Assembly: GCA_963817735.1 (NCBI GenBank)
Contig: CAWFPP010000003.1
Location: forward strand, 475,107 to 539,106
DNA length: 64,000 nucleotides
Direction of reading: 5' to 3'
Source: Bog-473 sp963817735
GTDB lineage: Bacteria > Actinomycetota > Acidimicrobiia > Acidimicrobiales > RAAP-2
The notes below the pieces were generated by a model. The model did not search any database and had not been told where the DNA came from. It was given only the letters and a program-made list of their open reading frames with translations. Numbering within the stretch: the first letter of the stretch is position 1; each line of letters begins with the position of its first letter. The translations under genes were made by a program, and so were the position numbers. Positions 25,040 to 33,702 of this stretch are shown here, one piece after another.

Positions 25040-26047
25040 CTACACGGCGACCAGCCGGCGGATGGCCTCGGCGATGTTCTCGCGGTCCGGGAGCCAGGCC
25101 TGCTCGAGATCGGGCGAGTAGGGGGCCGGCGTCGCCACGGCCCCGACGCGCGCAATCGGCGCATCGAGATCCCAGAAGCCCTCCCGCGCCACCGTGGCTG
25201 CCACTTCGGCACCGATCCCGAAGGGCACGACCGCTTCGTGGGCGATGAGGAGGCGGCTCGTCTTGTGCACCGACGCCAGGATCGGCTCCATGTCCAAGGG
25301 CGCCACCGTCCGCAGATCGATCACCTCGACGGAGATGCCGTCGGCCTCCACCGCCGCCGCGGCAGCCAGCGCCTCGTGGACCATGCGGGAGACGGACACG
25401 ACGGTGACGTCGCTCCCGGAGCGCACGACGGCGGACTTCCCGATCGGCACCAGGTAGTCGTGTGGCGGCTGCGGTCCCTTCATGCCGTAGAGCAGGCGGT
25501 TCTCAATGAACACCACCGGGTTGGGATCCTGGATGGAGGCGCGCAGCAGGCCGTAGGTGTCGGCCGGGGTCGACGGCATCACGACGGTCAACCCCGGGAT
25601 GTGGGCCAGCAGCGCCTCGAGGCTCTGCGAGTGCTGGCTGCCCGAAGAGCGGCCGGCGCCGAATTGGGTCCGCACGGTCAGTGCCATTTCCGCCGCGCCG
25701 CCCGTCATGAACGGCAGCTTGGCGGCCTGATTGAGCAGCTGGTCGAAGCACACCCCGATGAAGTCGAGGTACATGAGCTCGACCACCGGGTGCATGCCGG
25801 CCATGGCCGCCCCCACGCCGAGACCGATGATCGCGTTCTCCGAGATCGGCGTATCCCGCACGCGGCCGCCGAATTCGTCGGCCAACCCACGCGTGAGCCC
25901 GAAGACGTTGCCGCCGGTGCCGACATCGACGCCGGCGAGGAAGACCCGATCGTCCTCGGCCAGCTCGGCGGCCAGCGCCGATCGGATGGCGTCCATGGTG
26001 CGGAACACCGGGGCATCGTCACCAGGCGGAGCCGGCTCGGCCCGCAC
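25040..26047 (-). CDS. 2-oxoacid dehydrogenase E1 component, beta subunit
   Basis: 335 aa. Transketolase-like beta subunit: DAIRSALAAELAEDDRVF, RDTPISENAIIGLGVGAAM (conserved TPISE), VELMYLDFIGVCFDQLLNQ, MALTVRTQFGAG, HSQSLEALLAHIPGL, and the C-terminal GSDVTVVSVSRMVHEAL plus RVGAVATPAPYSPDLE. The overall pattern is closest to acetoin/branched-chain type E1. It overlaps the alpha subunit by 29 nt, the usual sign of an alpha-beta complex. No E2 or E3 gene is in the window. It is convergent with the ACAD gene (1 nt between stops). Confidence 0.93.
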   Translation of the reverse strand: MRAEPAPPGDDAPVFRTMDAIRSALAAELAEDDRVFLAGVDVGTGGNVFGLTRGLADEFGGRVRDTPISENAIIGLGVGAAMAGMHPVVELMYLDFIGVCFDQLLNQAAKLPFMTGGAAEMALTVRTQFGAGRSSGSQHSQSLEALLAHIPGLTVVMPSTPADTYGLLRASIQDPNPVVFIENRLLYGMKGPQPPHDYLVPIGKSAVVRSGSDVTVVSVSRMVHEALAAAAAVEADGISVEVIDLRTVAPLDMEPILASVHKTSRLLIAHEAVVPFGIGAEVAATVAREGFWDLDAPIARVGAVATPAPYSPDLEQAWLPDRENIAEAIRRLVAV

Positions 26048-27029
26048 CGCGCGGGCGCACGACGAAGTCCGTCAGTGTCGCCGGGTCCGGTCTGGCCAGC
26101 CGGCGTGCGGCCTCGACCGCTTCGTCGAGGTCGGCTGCGGTCGACGCCTCGAGCGCCTTGAGCTGATCGTCGCCGACCCCCGCCTCCCGCAGACGGGCCT
26201 CGTGCACCAGAAGCGGGTCGCGCGAGCGCCATTCCTCGACCTCGTCGGGAGAGCGGTAGCGCTCGGGATCTCCTTCGTAGTGGCCGTGCCAGCGGTAGGT
26301 GGCGGCCTCCACGACGGTCGGGCCGTCGCCGTCGCGGGCCGCGCCGACCACGCGCTGCATCGCGGCGGCCGTCGCCGCCACGTCGTTGCCGTCGACCGCG
26401 ACGTACGGGATGCCGTAGCCGGCTGCCCGGTCCGACAGTGACGCCGCATGTTGGGTGGAAGCCGGGGAGAACTCGGCATACCCGTTGTTCTCACAGAAGA
26501 AGACCACCGGAAGCTTCCAGACGGCGGCGAGGTTCAGGGCCTCATGGAAGGCGCCCTGCGCGACGGCGCCGTCACCGAAGAACGCCACGGCCACGCTGCC
26601 GTCCGCCCGGAGTTGGGCGGCGGTCGCGGCCCCCACCGCGATCGGCAGGCCCGCGGCCACGATGCCGTTGGCCCCGAAGATCCCGAGCCTGGGATCCGCG
26701 ATGTGCATGGAGCCGCCGCGGCCGCGGTTCGTGCCCTGATCCCTGCCCATCAACTCGGCGAACATCGGGGTCGGCTGCAGGCCCTTGGCCAGGCAGTGGC
26801 CATGGCCGCGATGCGTGGACGTGATGACATCGGCGTCCCCCAAGGGCCAACACGCCCCGACGGCCGCCGCCTCCTGACCGGTCGAGAGGTGGACGAAACC
26901 GGGGACCTCGCCGTCGCGATAGAGCGCGGCGACCCGCTCCTCGAAGCCGCGGATGAGGAGCATCCGGCGCTGCATCTCGACCAGGTCGACCGTCGAGAAG
27001 GTCGAGGAAGCCGAGGAGTCGACGGTCAT
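26019..27029 (-). CDS. 2-oxoacid dehydrogenase E1 component, alpha subunit
   Basis: 336 aa. The thiamine diphosphate motif runs from GDGAVAQGAFHEALNLA to VFFCENNGYAE (GDG...NN). Also present are THRGHGHCLAKG, MGRDQGTNRGRGGSMHIAD and TYRWHGHYEGDPERYR (phosphorylation-loop region). With its beta subunit it would decarboxylate a 2-oxoacid or cleave an acetoin-like diketone, passing the acyl group to a lipoyl E2. The ATG at 27029 has no ribosome binding site; a TACAGT hexamer (plus 27039-27044) lies just upstream, so a leaderless mRNA is likely. That promoter overlaps operator site C, shared with the divergent SDR. Confidence 0.93.
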   Translation of the reverse strand: MTVDSSASSTFSTVDLVEMQRRMLLIRGFEERVAALYRDGEVPGFVHLSTGQEAAAVGACWPLGDADVITSTHRGHGHCLAKGLQPTPMFAELMGRDQGTNRGRGGSMHIADPRLGIFGANGIVAAGLPIAVGAATAAQLRADGSVAVAFFGDGAVAQGAFHEALNLAAVWKLPVVFFCENNGYAEFSPASTQHAASLSDRAAGYGIPYVAVDGNDVAATAAAMQRVVGAARDGDGPTVVEAATYRWHGHYEGDPERYRSPDEVEEWRSRDPLLVHEARLREAGVGDDQLKALEASTAADLDEAVEAARRLARPDPATLTDFVVRPRGAGRAGSAW

Positions 27030-27042
27030 CGACCGTGTACTG

Positions 27043-27057
27043 TACTGGTCGGTACAA
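27043..27057. promoter_or_regulatory. Candidate operator, TGTACCGAC core (site C), between E1 alpha and SDR
   Basis: The plus strand reads TACTGGTCGGTACAA; the minus strand has TTGTACCGACCAGTA with the core at 27048-27056. Fourteen of 15 bases (ACYGGTCGGTACAAC) match site A. GTAC ends flank a TGGTCG centre, giving a dyad. The gap between the two divergent genes is only about 40 nt, so a bound protein would affect both. Confidence 0.5.
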
Positions 27058-27070
27058 CATGAGGGAAACG

Positions 27071-27850
27071 ATGATCGAGCCGATCGAGATACCCGAGTCG
27101 TTCCCAGGCCCGGGCGCGGTCTCGGGCAAGCGGGTCGTCATCACCGGCGCCAGCCGTGGCCTCGGGGCCCTGCTGGCGCACACGTTCTCGCGGGCCGGCG
27201 CGTCGGTGGCGCTGGTGGCCCGCACGGAGCGGGACCTCAAAGCGGTCGCCGCGGCGCTCCCCGGGGCATCGCTGGTGCTCAGCGGTGACGTGACCGACGA
27301 GGATTTCAACGAGGCGGTGGCCGACGCCATGGTGGCCGAGTGGGGCGGCGTCGACGCCTGGATCTGCAATGCGGGCATTTCGCCGATCGTGGCCGGCCCG
27401 CGGGAGATCGCGGCATCCGTCTGGCGCCAGGTCCTGGAGGTGAACCTCACGGGCGCCTTCCTCGGCGCCCGCGCCGCGGCCCGCGTCATGGGCGAGGGCG
27501 GGCGATTGATCTTCACGGGCTCGGTCCTCGGGGAACGGCCGCGCAAGGGCCTGGCCGCCTACAGCGCGTCGAAGGCGGGCCTGGTCGGCGTGGCCAAGGG
27601 TCTCGCGCTCGATCTGGCCGCGGCCGGCATCACCGTGAACGTCGTGGCGCCCGGATGGTTCGAATCGCCCCTGGCCGACGAGTGGCTGCACAACCCCACG
27701 CTCTCGGCCGCCATCACCGGGCACACGGCACAACAGCGCTGGGGGACATCCACCGACCTCGCCGCGGCCTACCAGTTCCTGGCCTCCGACGCCTCTGCCT
27801 TCATTACCGGCACCGTGCTCAGCGTCGATGGCGGATACTTGCTTGTATGA
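27071..27850 (+). CDS. Short-chain dehydrogenase/reductase
   Basis: 259 aa from ATG 27071 (MIEPIEIPES), with GAGGGA 4 nt before it; ATG 27059 would add MRET. Motifs: VITGASRGLGALLAH, ALVARTERDLKAV (Arg suggests NADPH), CNAGISPI, Ser in FTGSVLGERP, YSASKAG, and WFESPL, ending VLSVDGGYLLV. It overlaps the next SDR (ATGA). It faces the E1 pair across operator site C. Substrate unknown; it may process a keto/hydroxy intermediate feeding the E1 complex (inference). Confidence 0.92.
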   Translation: MIEPIEIPESFPGPGAVSGKRVVITGASRGLGALLAHTFSRAGASVALVARTERDLKAVAAALPGASLVLSGDVTDEDFNEAVADAMVAEWGGVDAWICNAGISPIVAGPREIAASVWRQVLEVNLTGAFLGARAAARVMGEGGRLIFTGSVLGERPRKGLAAYSASKAGLVGVAKGLALDLAAAGITVNVVAPGWFESPLADEWLHNPTLSAAITGHTAQQRWGTSTDLAAAYQFLASDASAFITGTVLSVDGGYLLV

Positions 27851-28593
27851 CGCCGACGCGACGGGTGGTGGCAATCATCGGTGCGGGCGGGTCGCTCGGT
27901 GCCGCCGTCTCCCAGCAGCTGGCGAGCGAGCCCTGCACCGATCTGATGCTGAGCGACGTCAGCGCGCCCTCGCTGGCGGCGACCGTCGCCGGCCTCACCG
28001 GATCAGACGGCGCGGTCGAGACCATGCTGGCGGACGTCAGCGACTACGGCGAGGTCGAGTCGACGATTGCGCAGACGGTCGAGCGCTTTGGCCGGCTGGA
28101 CGTGCTCATCAGCAACGCCGGCGTGCTCTCACCGAACGGACGGATCCACAATCTCGAGACCGAGGACTGGGAACGCGCCTTTCGGGTCAACCTGCTCGGC
28201 GCGGTCAACGGGATCCGGGCCGCGGTGGCCGTCATGCGCCCCCAGCACTCCGGCTCCATCATCCTCACCGCGTCCGTCTCGGGCCTGACCGCGTGGTCCC
28301 ACGCCGCGCCCTACTGCGCCACCAAGGCCGCCGTCATTCAGCTGGCCAAGGTCGCGGCCGTCGAGTACGCCCGGGACGGGATCCGCGTCAACTGCGTCTG
28401 CCCGGGGACGTTCCGTTCGGCGATCCATGACGGCCTCCCACCCGAGGCGCTCGAGGCCGTCGCGGCGCGGCATCCGCTCGGGCTCGGCACGGCGGCGGAC
28501 CTCGTGGGCGCGTACTCGTATCTGGCGAGTGAGGCGGCACGCTGGACGACGGGCTCGGCGCTCGTCGTCGACGGCGGCTACTCGGCGCCGTGA
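27847..28593 (+). CDS. Short-chain dehydrogenase/reductase
   Basis: 248 aa. IIGAGGSLGAAVSQQLA replaces the usual TGxxxGIG with GAGGSLG, still glycine-rich. MLSDVSAPSL (Asp after beta-2, NAD-type), LADVSDYGEV, SNAGVLSP, Ser in TASVSGLTAW, YCATKAA, and GTFRSAIHD, ending ALVVDGGYSAP. Coupled to the preceding SDR by a 4-nt overlap, it forms a two-SDR operon behind site C. It is convergent with the TetR gene 6 nt downstream. Confidence 0.92.
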   Translation: MTPTRRVVAIIGAGGSLGAAVSQQLASEPCTDLMLSDVSAPSLAATVAGLTGSDGAVETMLADVSDYGEVESTIAQTVERFGRLDVLISNAGVLSPNGRIHNLETEDWERAFRVNLLGAVNGIRAAVAVMRPQHSGSIILTASVSGLTAWSHAAPYCATKAAVIQLAKVAAVEYARDGIRVNCVCPGTFRSAIHDGLPPEALEAVAARHPLGLGTAADLVGAYSYLASEAARWTTGSALVVDGGYSAP

Positions 28594-28599
28594 GTCCGG

Positions 28600-29232
28600 C
28601 TATTCGGGCCAGCCGGCCGGTGGATTCGTGATGCCGCGCATGAAGATGTCGGCAAAGGGCTTGGCGACATCGCGCGCCGAGAGCTCGCCACCCGGCTTGA
28701 GCCAGAGATACGTGTAGTTGTGCATCCCGAACCACGCCATGGCCGTCAGGCGGGGCTGCACGGCACGGAACTCCCCCGAGTCGACCCCGGCCTGCAGCAC
28801 CGCCTCGACGCGTTGCTCGTAGGCGCGACGGCGCTGCCGGAACTTCTCCGCCCGCTCTCCGGTGAGCGCAGGGAACTCGTGCAGGAAGACCCACACGTGG
28901 TCCGGGTAACGATGGATCACATCGAGCAGTTCCTCGCCGAGCAGGGCGAGCTGCTCCGAGGGAGTGCCGCCCGACTGGGCCACGCGGTCCGCGCCGAGCA
29001 TCACCTCGTCCATGACCCGGTCGTGGATGGCGGCGAGCAGATCCTCCTTGGAACCGATGTAGTGGTACAGCGCACCCTTGCCGAGATCGTTGGCGACACA
29101 GAGCTCCGTGATGCCGGTGGCGTGGTAGCCGCCCCGGGCAAAGACGCCCGCGGAGGTGTCGATGATCGCCTGGTAGCGCGCCTCCCAGTTCGCCTTGCGC
29201 TTCGAGTCACCGGTCGCTTCCACCCGTGCCAT
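28600..29232 (-). CDS. TetR-family transcriptional regulator
   Basis: 210 aa from ATG 29232. The HTH region YQAIIDTSAGVFARGGYHATG, ITELCVANDLGKGALYHYIGSKEDLL is textbook TetR_N (about residues 18-64). The C-terminal part (AWFGMHNYTYLWLKPGGELSARDVAKPFADIFMRGI) resembles the TetR_C_33-type domain of FadR/KstR2-like regulators that sense acyl-CoA thioesters. It is divergent from an acyl-CoA ligase, whose product could be the inducer. It is the nearest regulator gene to operator sites A-C, hence the leading candidate for reading TGTACCGAC (inference; its own promoter lacks an exact copy). Confidence 0.94.
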   Translation of the reverse strand: MARVEATGDSKRKANWEARYQAIIDTSAGVFARGGYHATGITELCVANDLGKGALYHYIGSKEDLLAAIHDRVMDEVMLGADRVAQSGGTPSEQLALLGEELLDVIHRYPDHVWVFLHEFPALTGERAEKFRQRRRAYEQRVEAVLQAGVDSGEFRAVQPRLTAMAWFGMHNYTYLWLKPGGELSARDVAKPFADIFMRGITNPPAGWPE

Positions 29233-29271
29233 TGAGGGCGAGACTAGCGGGCCGTCACCCGCCCGGATGCC

Positions 29272-29297
29272 CTTCGGGCGGCGGCGCCCGCCCGAAG
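29272..29297. promoter_or_regulatory. Perfect 10-bp inverted repeat between TetR and acyl-CoA ligase
   Basis: CTTCGGGCGG (29272-29281) and CCGCCCGAAG (29288-29297) are exact complements with a 6-nt spacer. The flanking genes diverge, so it cannot be a normal terminator for either. It is either an operator for the adjacent TetR or a stable leader hairpin in the ligase mRNA, whose start is 102 nt away. An overlapping smaller dyad (CGCCCG/CGGGCG, 29260-29280) could pair alternatively. Confidence 0.5.
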
Positions 29298-29398
29298 TAC
29301 CGGCTCCCGACGCGCCACGTCTCCCGACGCGCGAAACAGAGGATCGTCGTGCTGCGTACGTCTTGCGGCACGATGGTGGTCGTGGTCGGAGCGCCGAC

Positions 29399-30940
29399 AT
29401 GACAGCCGCACCGATGGCCTCGGCCGACGTGAACTGGTTCAGCGTGCTCGAGCACCACGCCACGCGCAGCCCCGACAAGGCAATCACCGTCTTCGAGGGG
29501 GTGGCGACGACCTACCGGTCGATGGCGGCTCGCGCCGCCGCGCTGGCCGCCGGGATGGCGGGACGCGGCGTCCGGCAAGGCGATGTGGTCGCGCTCCTTT
29601 CGTACAACTGCCCCGAGTTCCTCGAGACCCTCTTCGCCGCCAATTTCCTCGGCGCCATTGCGATGCCCGTCAACTGGCGTCTCGCCGCCCCCGAGGTGCG
29701 CTACATCCTGGAGCACTCAGGTGCCCGCGCGCTCGTCTGCGACGACGCTCTGCTGGGGTTGGCGAACGAGGCGACGGTGGGCCTCGAGGACACGCTCGTC
29801 CGGGTGGGCATCTCTCCCACCGGGCGCGACGGATGGACGACCCTCGACGACCTGCGGGACACCTCCACGAGGGTGCCCCGCGTCGGAGCGACGGCCGACG
29901 ATGTCCACCGGTTGATGTACACCTCGGGCACCACCGGTCGGCCCAAAGGGGTCATGCTCACCCATGCCAACCTGGCCTGGAAGAACCTGGCGCACACGAT
30001 CGAATTCGGCTTCACGAGCGCCGATCTGGGGTTGGCCTGCGGCCCGCTCTACCACGTGGGCGCGCTGGACCTGACGACAACCTCCCTGATTGCGGCGGGA
30101 GCGACGACGATCGTCCATCGGACGTTCGACGCAGCCGCCGTGGTCGACGAGATTGAGCGCTCTCGGGTCACCACGGTGTGGCTGGCACCCGCCATGGTCA
30201 ACGCGATCATGGCCCTGCCCGACATCGAACAGCGCGATCTGTCGTCGGTGCGGGTGGTCATCAACGGCGGAGAGAAGATGCCCGTTCCTCTCATTCAGCG
30301 GATTCAGCGGGTCTTTCCCGCCGCGTGGTTCGCCGACGCCTACGGCCTCACCGAGACGGTCTCGGGGGACACGTTCCTCGACCGCGACAGCATCGTGACG
30401 AAGCTCGGCTCGGTGGGCCGCCCCTGCCTCTACCTCGAGCTCGATGTGTGGGACGAGGAGGGGCAATCCGTGCCGGCCGGCGAACAGGGCGAGATCGTCA
30501 TGCGCGGTCCCAAGGTGTTCAAGGGGTACTGGCGGGACCAGGAGGCCACGACCGCTGCCTTCGCCGGGGGCTGGTTCCACACCGGGGACATCGGCGTGCT
30601 CGACGACGACGGCTACCTCTACATCGTCGACCGGCTCAAGGACATGATCGTGTCGGGAGGCGAGAACATCGCCAGCTCGGAGATCGAGCGGGTCCTCTAC
30701 GAGCACGACGCGGTGCTCGAGGCGGCGGTCGTCGGCCGCCCGGACGATCGATGGGGCGAGGTACCCGAGGCGTTCGTCGCGCTCCGCCCGGGGGCTGCCG
30801 TGACACCCGAAGCTCTCATTGCACACTGCCGCGCCCAGCTCGCTCGTTTCAAGGTCCCCCGCGACATCAGATTCGTCGAGGCGCTGCCACGAAACCCGTC
30901 CGGCAAGGTGCTCAAACGCGAGCTCCGCTCCGAACGGTGA
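29399..30940 (+). CDS. Acyl-CoA synthetase (FadD-type AMP-dependent ligase)
   Basis: 513 aa. Complete ANL enzyme: P-loop MYTSGTTGRPKGVMLTH (from residue 173), ADAYGLTETVSGD (A5-type), GWFHTGDIGVLDDDGYLYIVDR (A7/A8 with the hinge DRLKDMIVSGGENI), and the catalytic Lys region PRNPSGKVLKREL at the C-terminus. It activates a carboxylate to acyl-AMP and then acyl-CoA. The ATG at 29399 is used; ATG 29414 is possible. The upstream open frame to 29195 is antisense to tetR and not coding. It is divergent from the TetR gene, a common arrangement in which the CoA ester relieves repression. A second ligase begins at the left window edge. Confidence 0.94.
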   Translation: MTAAPMASADVNWFSVLEHHATRSPDKAITVFEGVATTYRSMAARAAALAAGMAGRGVRQGDVVALLSYNCPEFLETLFAANFLGAIAMPVNWRLAAPEVRYILEHSGARALVCDDALLGLANEATVGLEDTLVRVGISPTGRDGWTTLDDLRDTSTRVPRVGATADDVHRLMYTSGTTGRPKGVMLTHANLAWKNLAHTIEFGFTSADLGLACGPLYHVGALDLTTTSLIAAGATTIVHRTFDAAAVVDEIERSRVTTVWLAPAMVNAIMALPDIEQRDLSSVRVVINGGEKMPVPLIQRIQRVFPAAWFADAYGLTETVSGDTFLDRDSIVTKLGSVGRPCLYLELDVWDEEGQSVPAGEQGEIVMRGPKVFKGYWRDQEATTAAFAGGWFHTGDIGVLDDDGYLYIVDRLKDMIVSGGENIASSEIERVLYEHDAVLEAAVVGRPDDRWGEVPEAFVALRPGAAVTPEALIAHCRAQLARFKVPRDIRFVEALPRNPSGKVLKRELRSER

Positions 30941-30998
30941 GCACCTGCACCATTCCGTCGCGGCGGTTCCGTGAGGAGCCCGTTCTCCTGGAGGCCCG

Positions 30999-32384
30999 AT
31001 GACCAGCGTGCGCGGACCGGTCACGGGCGGCGCGAAGGGGTGGGCCTTCGGCGGGCCGACGGCGGATCTGGCCGCTCTCGGGTACCGCCAGGACGAGTAC
31101 TTCATTGAGGGTAGGGCCGTCCGCTACGGCCCCGCGGCGGGCACCGCCCTCGGGAGGGACGGGCGCTGGCAGGCCGAGCCGGTCGAGAGCTCGCCCTACG
31201 CGTCCCGCATGGTCGTGGTGCGTCCGACCGACCCGGCCGCCTTCAACGGGACCGTCATCGTGCTCTGGAACAACGTGTCCGCCGGCTACGAGAACTTCGG
31301 AGGCGGCGACAGTGCCGAGATCTTCGAGGGCGGGTACGCCTATGCCGCCGTCTCGGCCCAGCGCGTCGGTGTCCACGGCCAACCCGACAACCCACAGGGC
31401 CTGCGGACCTGGGATCCGGAACGTTACGGATCCCTCTCGATCCCGAGCGACGACTATTCCTTCGACATCTTCACGCAGGCCGCCGACCTGGTGGCGCCGG
31501 ATCGGCCGCGCCGCGGCCTCGACCCCATGGCCGGTCTCGACGTCCGCCGGCTGGTCGCCCAGGGTGCCTCGCAATCGGCGGCGCGGCTGGCCTCCTACCT
31601 CAACGCGGTCCAGCCGATCACCCACCGCTTCGACGCCTTCTTCCTGGTTATGTACTTCGGCGGCGGCACGCCCCTTCAGGTCGGGGACGCCGTGATGACC
31701 GTCCGGGAGGCCGCGAGCAACGACACCGCGCCGCGGATCCCCGAGGGGCTGCATCTCCTGCGGGACGACATCGGGATCCCCGTCATGGTGGTGAACACGG
31801 AATGTGAGGCGACATCGTGTCACGGGGTCCGTCAGCCGGACACCGACCGCTTCCGGTACTGGGAGGTGGCCGGTGCCTCTCACGTTTCCCTGCCTGCAAT
31901 GGCGTCGTCCGCTCCCCGGATGGAGCGAGACTTCGGCTTTTCCATCCCACTCGACGACGAGTCGATGCAGCAGATCAACCGGATCTCCGTCGCCCCTGTC
32001 GTCGATGCCGCCCTCCATCACCTGCAGGGGTGGATGCGCGACGACAGGCCACCACCCGTTCAACCGCGCATCGCCTTCGAGGGTGATCCACCGACGATCG
32101 TGCGCGACGACGACGGCATCGCCCGGGGCGGCATCAGGCTGCCCCAGGTGGAGGTCCCGTTGGCGCACAACAGCGCCATCCAACGGGCGCCCGACATCTT
32201 CGCCAGGCTGGTCGGGTCCTACGAGAGCTTCCCGGTCGAGAAAGTGCGCGCGCGCTACGGCAACCGCTCGGTGTACCTCGTACGCTACGCAGAGGCGACG
32301 AGAGCAGCGGCAGCAGCGTCGGTCGTGCTCGCCCGGGACGTCGACCCCCTGCTCGCCGAGGCCGAGGCCGCGTTCCCCTTCTAG
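30999..32384 (+). CDS. Alpha/beta-hydrolase domain-containing protein (PF20091-like)
   Basis: 461 aa. The pattern YEIFEGGYAYAAVSAQRVGV-type (here AEIFEGGYAYAAVSAQRVGV), YSFDIFTQAADLV and RLVAQGASQSAARLASYLN (nucleophile elbow GASQSA, Ser about 191), with VMVVNTECEATSC and WEVAGASHVSLP (His), is that of the Abhydrolase_10 group common in steroid- and terpenoid-degrading actinobacteria. There is no signal peptide, so it is probably cytoplasmic. It would hydrolyse an ester or lactone. It starts 58 nt after the ligase, probably the same transcript. Confidence 0.87.
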   Translation: MTSVRGPVTGGAKGWAFGGPTADLAALGYRQDEYFIEGRAVRYGPAAGTALGRDGRWQAEPVESSPYASRMVVVRPTDPAAFNGTVIVLWNNVSAGYENFGGGDSAEIFEGGYAYAAVSAQRVGVHGQPDNPQGLRTWDPERYGSLSIPSDDYSFDIFTQAADLVAPDRPRRGLDPMAGLDVRRLVAQGASQSAARLASYLNAVQPITHRFDAFFLVMYFGGGTPLQVGDAVMTVREAASNDTAPRIPEGLHLLRDDIGIPVMVVNTECEATSCHGVRQPDTDRFRYWEVAGASHVSLPAMASSAPRMERDFGFSIPLDDESMQQINRISVAPVVDAALHHLQGWMRDDRPPPVQPRIAFEGDPPTIVRDDDGIARGGIRLPQVEVPLAHNSAIQRAPDIFARLVGSYESFPVEKVRARYGNRSVYLVRYAEATRAAAAASVVLARDVDPLLAEAEAAFPF

Positions 32385-32430
32385 CGGTGTGCCGAAGCGG
32401 CGCGCCGAGCCGAGCCCTCAGAACGGCTGA

Positions 32431-33702
32431 TTACTTGGTGGCCACGGTGTCAGAGAATTGCAGCACGCTCTTCGCCTGGTCGAAGGTGACGAGGTACACC
32501 GGTCCGACGGCGTAGGGCCGTCCCGGCCCGAAGGACACGGGCTCGCCCGATCCCGGAATGGCGGCGTTGCGCAGTCCGTAGCCGGCGTGGGCAAAGCTGG
32601 ACCATGTCAGGTCTTTCCCCGCCGCCTTGGCGATGGTGGCAAAGAGGTCGATGTTTAAGCACGCGGACTCCACGGCGAAGAAGGTCTGGTCCGACCCGGT
32701 GAGCGGATTCGTGGGCGGCGTGATCTTGAGCGTCGGGTACGCCTTGCGCACCACGCGGTCGCACTGCTGGACCGCCGGGGTGTGCCAGAGCTGATAGTTC
32801 GACGGAACGGGGCTCGTCGTCAGGACGTTCTGGAGGTACTTGGGCTGAATGGAGGAACCCAGGACGGCGCTCTCGAGGGTGGATTCGCTCGTGGCGACCC
32901 ACGCCGGCAGGTAGGAGCTCTGGTTGGCTTGCAGCGACTCGGGCCAGATGGTGGCGCCCGTACCCACTGCGACAACCTCGTTGACCCCGGCCTGCTGGAA
33001 ACGCTGCGCGATCAACCCGGCCTGCTGATTGGTCGCCACCTCGTCGTCTTGCGGCGCACCGTCGACGGCGCTCTGCACCACGTGTGCACCGAGAGACTTC
33101 AGGGACGTCTGCACGACCTTCAGCTCGCCGGCGTCGGTCTCGGTTCCCGCGAAGAGGCCTATCTTCTTGCCCTTGAAGACGCCGCGGTGTGACAGAACGG
33201 CGAGCTGCACCGGGTCATAGGCCGCCGGCGGAGGCACCAAGGTGAAGTTCGGCGTGCCGCCAGACGCCTGCACGTCCTGGAACGAGCCCGAAATCGTGGG
33301 GACATCGTGCTGCTGCAGGTAGCAGTCGGTCTGCTGCGGGGCGATGGCAACGAAGACCGTGTCATCCTCGGAGAGTTGCGTACAGGCAGTGATGGCGGGC
33401 CCCGTTCCCACAGGGTTCACCGCCACCAGATACGGCACCAGGTGGCGGCCGTCGATACCACCGTGCGCGTTCAGATTCGAGATGATGGCGTTGTAGGCAT
33501 CGGGAAAGCTCCCTTGATCCAAGGTGATGCCGAACTGCCGGACGGCGGCGAGGTCGACGTACGGAATACCGACTCGGATGGACGTCGCCGTGACACCTTG
33601 GGTCGGGCTCGCCGCGGCGGACACGGTTCCACCGGCGCCGACAATCCCCACGGCACTCAGGATGAGGGTGCCGATGACCGGCAGGATGAAGCTGTTTCGC
33701 AT
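32431..33702 (-). CDS. ABC transporter substrate-binding protein (branched-chain amino acid type)
   Basis: 423 aa. The signal peptide MRNSFILPVIGTLILSAVGIV ends near residue 30 (VSAAASP); there is no lipobox Cys. The mature part shows the type I periplasmic-binding fold: VTATSIRVGIPYVD, LNAHGGIDGRHLVPYLV, TACTQLSEDDTVFVAIAP, KKIGLFAGTETDAGE, NEVVAVGTGATIWPES. Such LivJ-like proteins in actinobacterial catabolic clusters may bind hydrophobic or aromatic acids. No permease or ATPase genes are in the window, so it is an orphan here. It is convergent with the hydrolase at 30999 and 143 nt downstream of the MarR gene. Confidence 0.88.
   Translation of the reverse strand: MRNSFILPVIGTLILSAVGIVGAGGTVSAAASPTQGVTATSIRVGIPYVDLAAVRQFGITLDQGSFPDAYNAIISNLNAHGGIDGRHLVPYLVAVNPVGTGPAITACTQLSEDDTVFVAIAPQQTDCYLQQHDVPTISGSFQDVQASGGTPNFTLVPPPAAYDPVQLAVLSHRGVFKGKKIGLFAGTETDAGELKVVQTSLKSLGAHVVQSAVDGAPQDDEVATNQQAGLIAQRFQQAGVNEVVAVGTGATIWPESLQANQSSYLPAWVATSESTLESAVLGSSIQPKYLQNVLTTSPVPSNYQLWHTPAVQQCDRVVRKAYPTLKITPPTNPLTGSDQTFFAVESACLNIDLFATIAKAAGKDLTWSSFAHAGYGLRNAAIPGSGEPVSFGPGRPYAVGPVYLVTFDQAKSVLQFSDTVATK

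Noticed and set aside
27035..27070. Longer start for the SDR (MYCTGRYNMRET)
   Set aside because: It would begin inside operator site C and upstream of the ribosome binding site; ATG 27071 has proper spacing.
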